Assembly: GCA_022794295.1 (NCBI GenBank) | Contig: JAAWEO010000091.1 | Coordinates: 1-7,750, forward strand | Reading direction: 5' to 3' | DNA: 7,750 bases | From: Angelakisella sp. | GTDB taxonomy: Bacteria > Bacillota > Clostridia > Oscillospirales > Ruminococcaceae | In this document: one piece after another, positions 5,569-7,750 of the stretch | How the letters are laid out: each line of letters opens with the position of its first letter | How positions within the stretch are numbered: position 1 is the first letter of the stretch | The notes under the pieces: generated by a model | What the model saw: only the letters and a program-made list of their open reading frames with translations | The model's database searches: none | Told to the model about the DNA's origin: nothing | Made by a program: the position numbers and the translations under genes

Positions 5569-7362
5569 TTATTCCCGGTTGTCGTGCTGCCCGGCCTCGG
5601 CTCCCTCGGGGATGTACACCTTGGCAAGGTTCAGCTCGATTTCCCGCTTGTACTCGTCGAACATCTCCAGCTTGTCGTTGGGGATGTCGTACTTCATCTT
5701 AATGAGCAGGTCAAAAAGGCCGGTCTCCAAAACAGAGCTGATGGGGGCGCCCCGGGTCACCAGCTCCTTGGCCTTGTCGTAAAGGTAGAGGGTCACGTCC
5801 ATCATCCGCAGCTGCTTTTCCATGGGGACATAGGTGTCGTCCTTGTGGTAGGCGTTCTGCTGGAGGAAGCCCACCCGAATGACCCGGCAGGTCTCGATAA
5901 CCAGCTTCTGATCGTCGGGGAGAACATCGGAGCCGATCAGCTTCACGATCTCCATCAGCTTTTCTTCCTCGTGGAGGAGACCCACCAGGCGCTGGCGCTT
6001 CCGGGAGAAGGTGGAGTCCACATTTTCCCGGTACCATACCCGCAGATCGTCCAGGTATTCGCTGTAGCTGTTGATCCAGTTAATGGCAGGGTAGTGACGG
6101 GCGTAGGCCAGGGCCTTGTCCAGTGCCCAGAAGCAGCGGACAAACCGCTTGGTATTCTGGGTGACCGGCTCGGAGAAGTCGGAGCCCTGGGGGCTGACTG
6201 CGCCGATGATGGTCACCGAGCCCTCGGCGCCGGCAAGAGTATTCATATACCCGGCCCGCTCGTAGAAGCCGGAAAGGCGGCTGGGCAGGTAGGCGGGGAA
6301 GCCCTCCTCAGCGGGCATTTCCTCCAGGCGGCCGGAGATCTCACGAAGGGCCTCGGCCCACCGGGAGGTGGAGTCCGCCATAATAGCCACATGGTAGCCC
6401 ATGTCCCGGTAGTACTCCGCCAGGGTGATGCCGGTGTAAATGGAGGCCTCACGGGCGGCCACAGGCATGTTGGAGGTGTTGGCGATCAGGACGGTCCGGT
6501 CGGTGAGGGCCTTGCCGGATTTGGGGTCGATCAAATGGCTGAATTCCTCCAGCACCTGGGTCATCTCGTTGCCGCGCTCGCCGCAGCCGATGTAAACGAT
6601 AATATCGGCGTCGCACCATTTAGCCAGCTGGTGCTGGGTCATGGTTTTGCCGGTGCCGAAGCCCCCGGGCACCGCGGCGGTGCCCCCCTTGGCAATGGGG
6701 AACAGGGTGTCAATGACCCGCTGCCCGGTAATCAGGGGCCGGGTAATGGGCATACGGCTAGCCACGGGACGGGGGGAGCGGATGGGCCACTTCTGAGTCA
6801 GGGAAAGGGTGTGCTCCTTCCCATCGGCGTCGGTGAGCTTCATCAGGGGGGCGTCGATGTTGTACATCCCGTCAGGGGCGCACCAGGTGACAGTGCCGGA
6901 AAGCTCCGGGTGCACCAGGGCCTTGTGGGTGATCAGGCTGGTTTCCGGGCAGGAGGCAAAGGGCTGGCCGCCCTTCAGCTGGTCTCCGGGCCGGACCAGA
7001 AGGGTCACGTCCCACAGCTTTTCCCGGTCCAGGGCAGAAATGTCCCCGCCCTCGGAGATAAAAGCGCCGGAAAGAGCTTCCATCTCCGCCAGGGGCCGCT
7101 CGATGCCGTCAAAGATGTTGGAAAGGATGCCGGGGGCCAGGGTGGCGCAAATAGGGGAACCAGTAGGCTCCACAGGCTCCCCGGGCTGCAAGCCGGTGGT
7201 GCTTTCGTACACCTGGATGGTGGTAATGCTGTCGCTGATGGAGATGACCTCCCCCACCAGCCTTTTTTTGCCCACCAGGACCATCTCCTGCATAGAGAAG
7301 TCCTTGGAATTGCGAACGGTCACAACAGGACCGTTAATAGAAAAAATCACATTTTGATTCAC
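5569..7362 (-). CDS. ntpA: V-type ATP synthase/ATPase subunit A (catalytic)
   Basis: Subunit A carries the catalytic ATP site of the soluble head of a membrane rotary ATPase. The 597-residue length is normal. An N-terminal beta-barrel (about 1-75) is followed by the A-specific insertion (about 115-190). The Walker A loop is GGFGTGKT (233-240), the catalytic glutamate region is GCGERGNEM (259-267), and the Walker B/arginine region runs IMADSTSRWAEALREISGRL (327-346). The helical C-terminal domain follows from about 440. The start is GTG at 7362: the frame has a TGA two codons upstream, so no longer start exists, and the next ATG would cut into the barrel. The upstream GGCGGTGA is a weak ribosome binding site compared with those of ntpB and ntpD. 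No stalk gene (E, C or F) adjoins it; the upstream DNA is repeat-rich. Confidence 0.98.
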   Translation of the reverse strand: MNQNVIFSINGPVVTVRNSKDFSMQEMVLVGKKRLVGEVISISDSITTIQVYESTTGLQPGEPVEPTGSPICATLAPGILSNIFDGIERPLAEMEALSGAFISEGGDISALDREKLWDVTLLVRPGDQLKGGQPFASCPETSLITHKALVHPELSGTVTWCAPDGMYNIDAPLMKLTDADGKEHTLSLTQKWPIRSPRPVASRMPITRPLITGQRVIDTLFPIAKGGTAAVPGGFGTGKTMTQHQLAKWCDADIIVYIGCGERGNEMTQVLEEFSHLIDPKSGKALTDRTVLIANTSNMPVAAREASIYTGITLAEYYRDMGYHVAIMADSTSRWAEALREISGRLEEMPAEEGFPAYLPSRLSGFYERAGYMNTLAGAEGSVTIIGAVSPQGSDFSEPVTQNTKRFVRCFWALDKALAYARHYPAINWINSYSEYLDDLRVWYRENVDSTFSRKRQRLVGLLHEEEKLMEIVKLIGSDVLPDDQKLVIETCRVIRVGFLQQNAYHKDDTYVPMEKQLRMMDVTLYLYDKAKELVTRGAPISSVLETGLFDLLIKMKYDIPNDKLEMFDEYKREIELNLAKVYIPEGAEAGQHDNRE

Positions 7363-7452
7363 GATTCACCGCCGTTTCCCCGCGCGCCAAAACCGGCAGC
7401 GCGGAATAAATGATTGGTGTTGAAAACAAAGAACGATCTCTCAAGCCACAAA
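7363..7452 (-). other. Leader/promoter region of ntpABD, no gene
   Basis: This stretch separates the ntpA start from the palindromic repeat. I see no coding sequence, and no C-terminus of an upstream subunit reaches ntpA. It is AT-richer than its surroundings at 7405-7460, as a promoter region would be. The best boxes on the minus strand are imperfect: TTCTTT followed 17 bp later by TTTATT, or TTGTTT with a short spacer. I therefore do not assign a promoter. CGCGC (7381-7385) and GCGCG (7399-7403) could form a small stem near the start. Confidence 0.5.
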
Positions 7453-7644
7453 AGAAAACCCAAGCCCCCCACCGGAAGCACCAAAGCAGCCCCCACCTCC
7501 CCGGCCCGCAGGCCCTAGCCGCGAAGCGGCATTAGCCCGCAGGGCTCCGATTTTCGCCGCAGCGAAAATCACCTAATCCGGCCAACGAGCCTCCGGCCGC
7601 GAAAGCCCGGACGCTGGTAAGCGGGAGCACAATTCCAAGATGCC
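7453..7644 (-). repeat. Right, inverted copy of the modular palindromic repeat
   Basis: Read on the minus strand from 7644, the first 76 nt (7644-7569) match positions 1-76 with two differences. Next come hairpins at 7549-7570 (GATTTTCGC/GCGAAAATC), 7535-7545 (GCCC GCA GGGC), 7518-7530 (GCCGC GAA GCGGC) and 7503-7514 (GGCC CGCA GGCC). The G-rich tail shares CTTTGGTGCTT (7486-7476). The 73-bp block found in the left copy is missing. In exchange one GCCC/GGGC module plus its TAAT linker is present between the GATTTTCG hairpin and the GCCGC hairpin, net about 15 bp more. The last hairpin is 140 nt from the ntpA start codon, against 141 nt for mnmG on the left. Confidence 0.9.
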
Positions 7645-7750
7645 AGCACAACCCAGCCGCCTGGCGCCATTTGCCGCGAAGCGGCTCTAGCCCGAAGGGC
7701 TCCGCCGGAGGCACCAAAATCCCCCCCGGAGGGTTAGGGGGCCCACGGGG
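7645..7750 (-). repeat. Further palindromic modules beyond the right copy
   Basis: The array continues outward. GCCGC GAA GCGGC at 7673-7685 and GCCC GAA GGGC at 7690-7700 are the same module types, joined by a TCTA linker. They are followed by a GC-rich imperfect palindrome at 7702-7711 and a C/G-run tract to the window edge (7720-7750). The right edge probably cuts through a longer array. An open frame across 7532-7717 on the minus strand is made entirely of these repeats, so I do not call it a gene. Confidence 0.7.

Noticed and set aside
3349..7413. A 4-kb open frame on the plus strand, antisense to the whole ATPase operon
   Set aside because: It is a shadow of GC-rich codon use in ntpA, ntpB and ntpD. 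The translation is low-complexity in G, V, H, L, P and Q, crosses three real genes and the terminator, and has no recognisable domain.
1..7644. Composite transposon bounded by the inverted repeats
   Set aside because: No transposase or integrase is present, and the cargo is core housekeeping genes in two opposing operons with matching codon style. Dispersed intergenic repeats explain the ends better.
7532..7717. A 61-codon minus-strand open frame at the right end
   Set aside because: It consists wholly of the 76-bp repeat and hairpin modules, and has no ribosome binding site that I can see.

Overview
The window looks like chromosomal DNA of a GC-rich anaerobic member of the Firmicutes, class Clostridia. 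A gut Oscillospiraceae-type bacterium is my best guess, but that is inference: it rests on strong AAGGAGG-type ribosome binding sites, GC-ending codons, a bacterial A/V-type ATPase and the protein styles. No rRNA, tRNA, CRISPR array, transposase, integrase or phage gene is visible.

Layout: (1) Positions 1-248 are a non-coding mosaic of short palindromic modules, followed by a good promoter (281-309). (2) Positions 344-2942 carry mnmG and rsmG on the plus strand, overlapping by 23 nt. They encode the tRNA wobble-uridine modification enzyme and the 16S rRNA m7G527 methyltransferase. (3) Positions 2959-3153 encode, on the minus strand, a 64-residue two-helix membrane protein of the DUF378 (YuzA-like) family, convergent with rsmG. 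(4) Positions 3154-3441 hold a nested inverted repeat of 131 bp (3234-3364), a small upstream palindrome and an intrinsic terminator. (5) Positions 3442-7362 carry, on the minus strand, three subunits of a V-type (A/V-type) rotary ATPase in the order A, B, D as transcribed, closely spaced and ending at that terminator. (6) Positions 7363-7750 have no gene. They contain a second copy of the mosaic from the left end in inverted orientation, plus further modules of the same kind.

The gene content is housekeeping: translation fidelity (mnmG, rsmG) and a membrane ion-translocating ATPase whose membrane and stalk subunits are not in the window. The unusual content is intergenic. The first 76 bp of the window recur inverted at 7569-7644 with only two differences. 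After that unit both copies carry a string of small hairpins joined by TAAT or TAAGGTG-like linkers, and the two copies differ by gain or loss of whole hairpin modules. Both copies sit upstream of the first gene of an operon, in the same orientation relative to that gene and almost the same distance (140-141 nt) from its start codon. I regard this as a modular, probably dispersed, intergenic repeat family and the best candidate here for something undescribed. The nested inverted repeat at 3234-3364 is a second, unrelated one.
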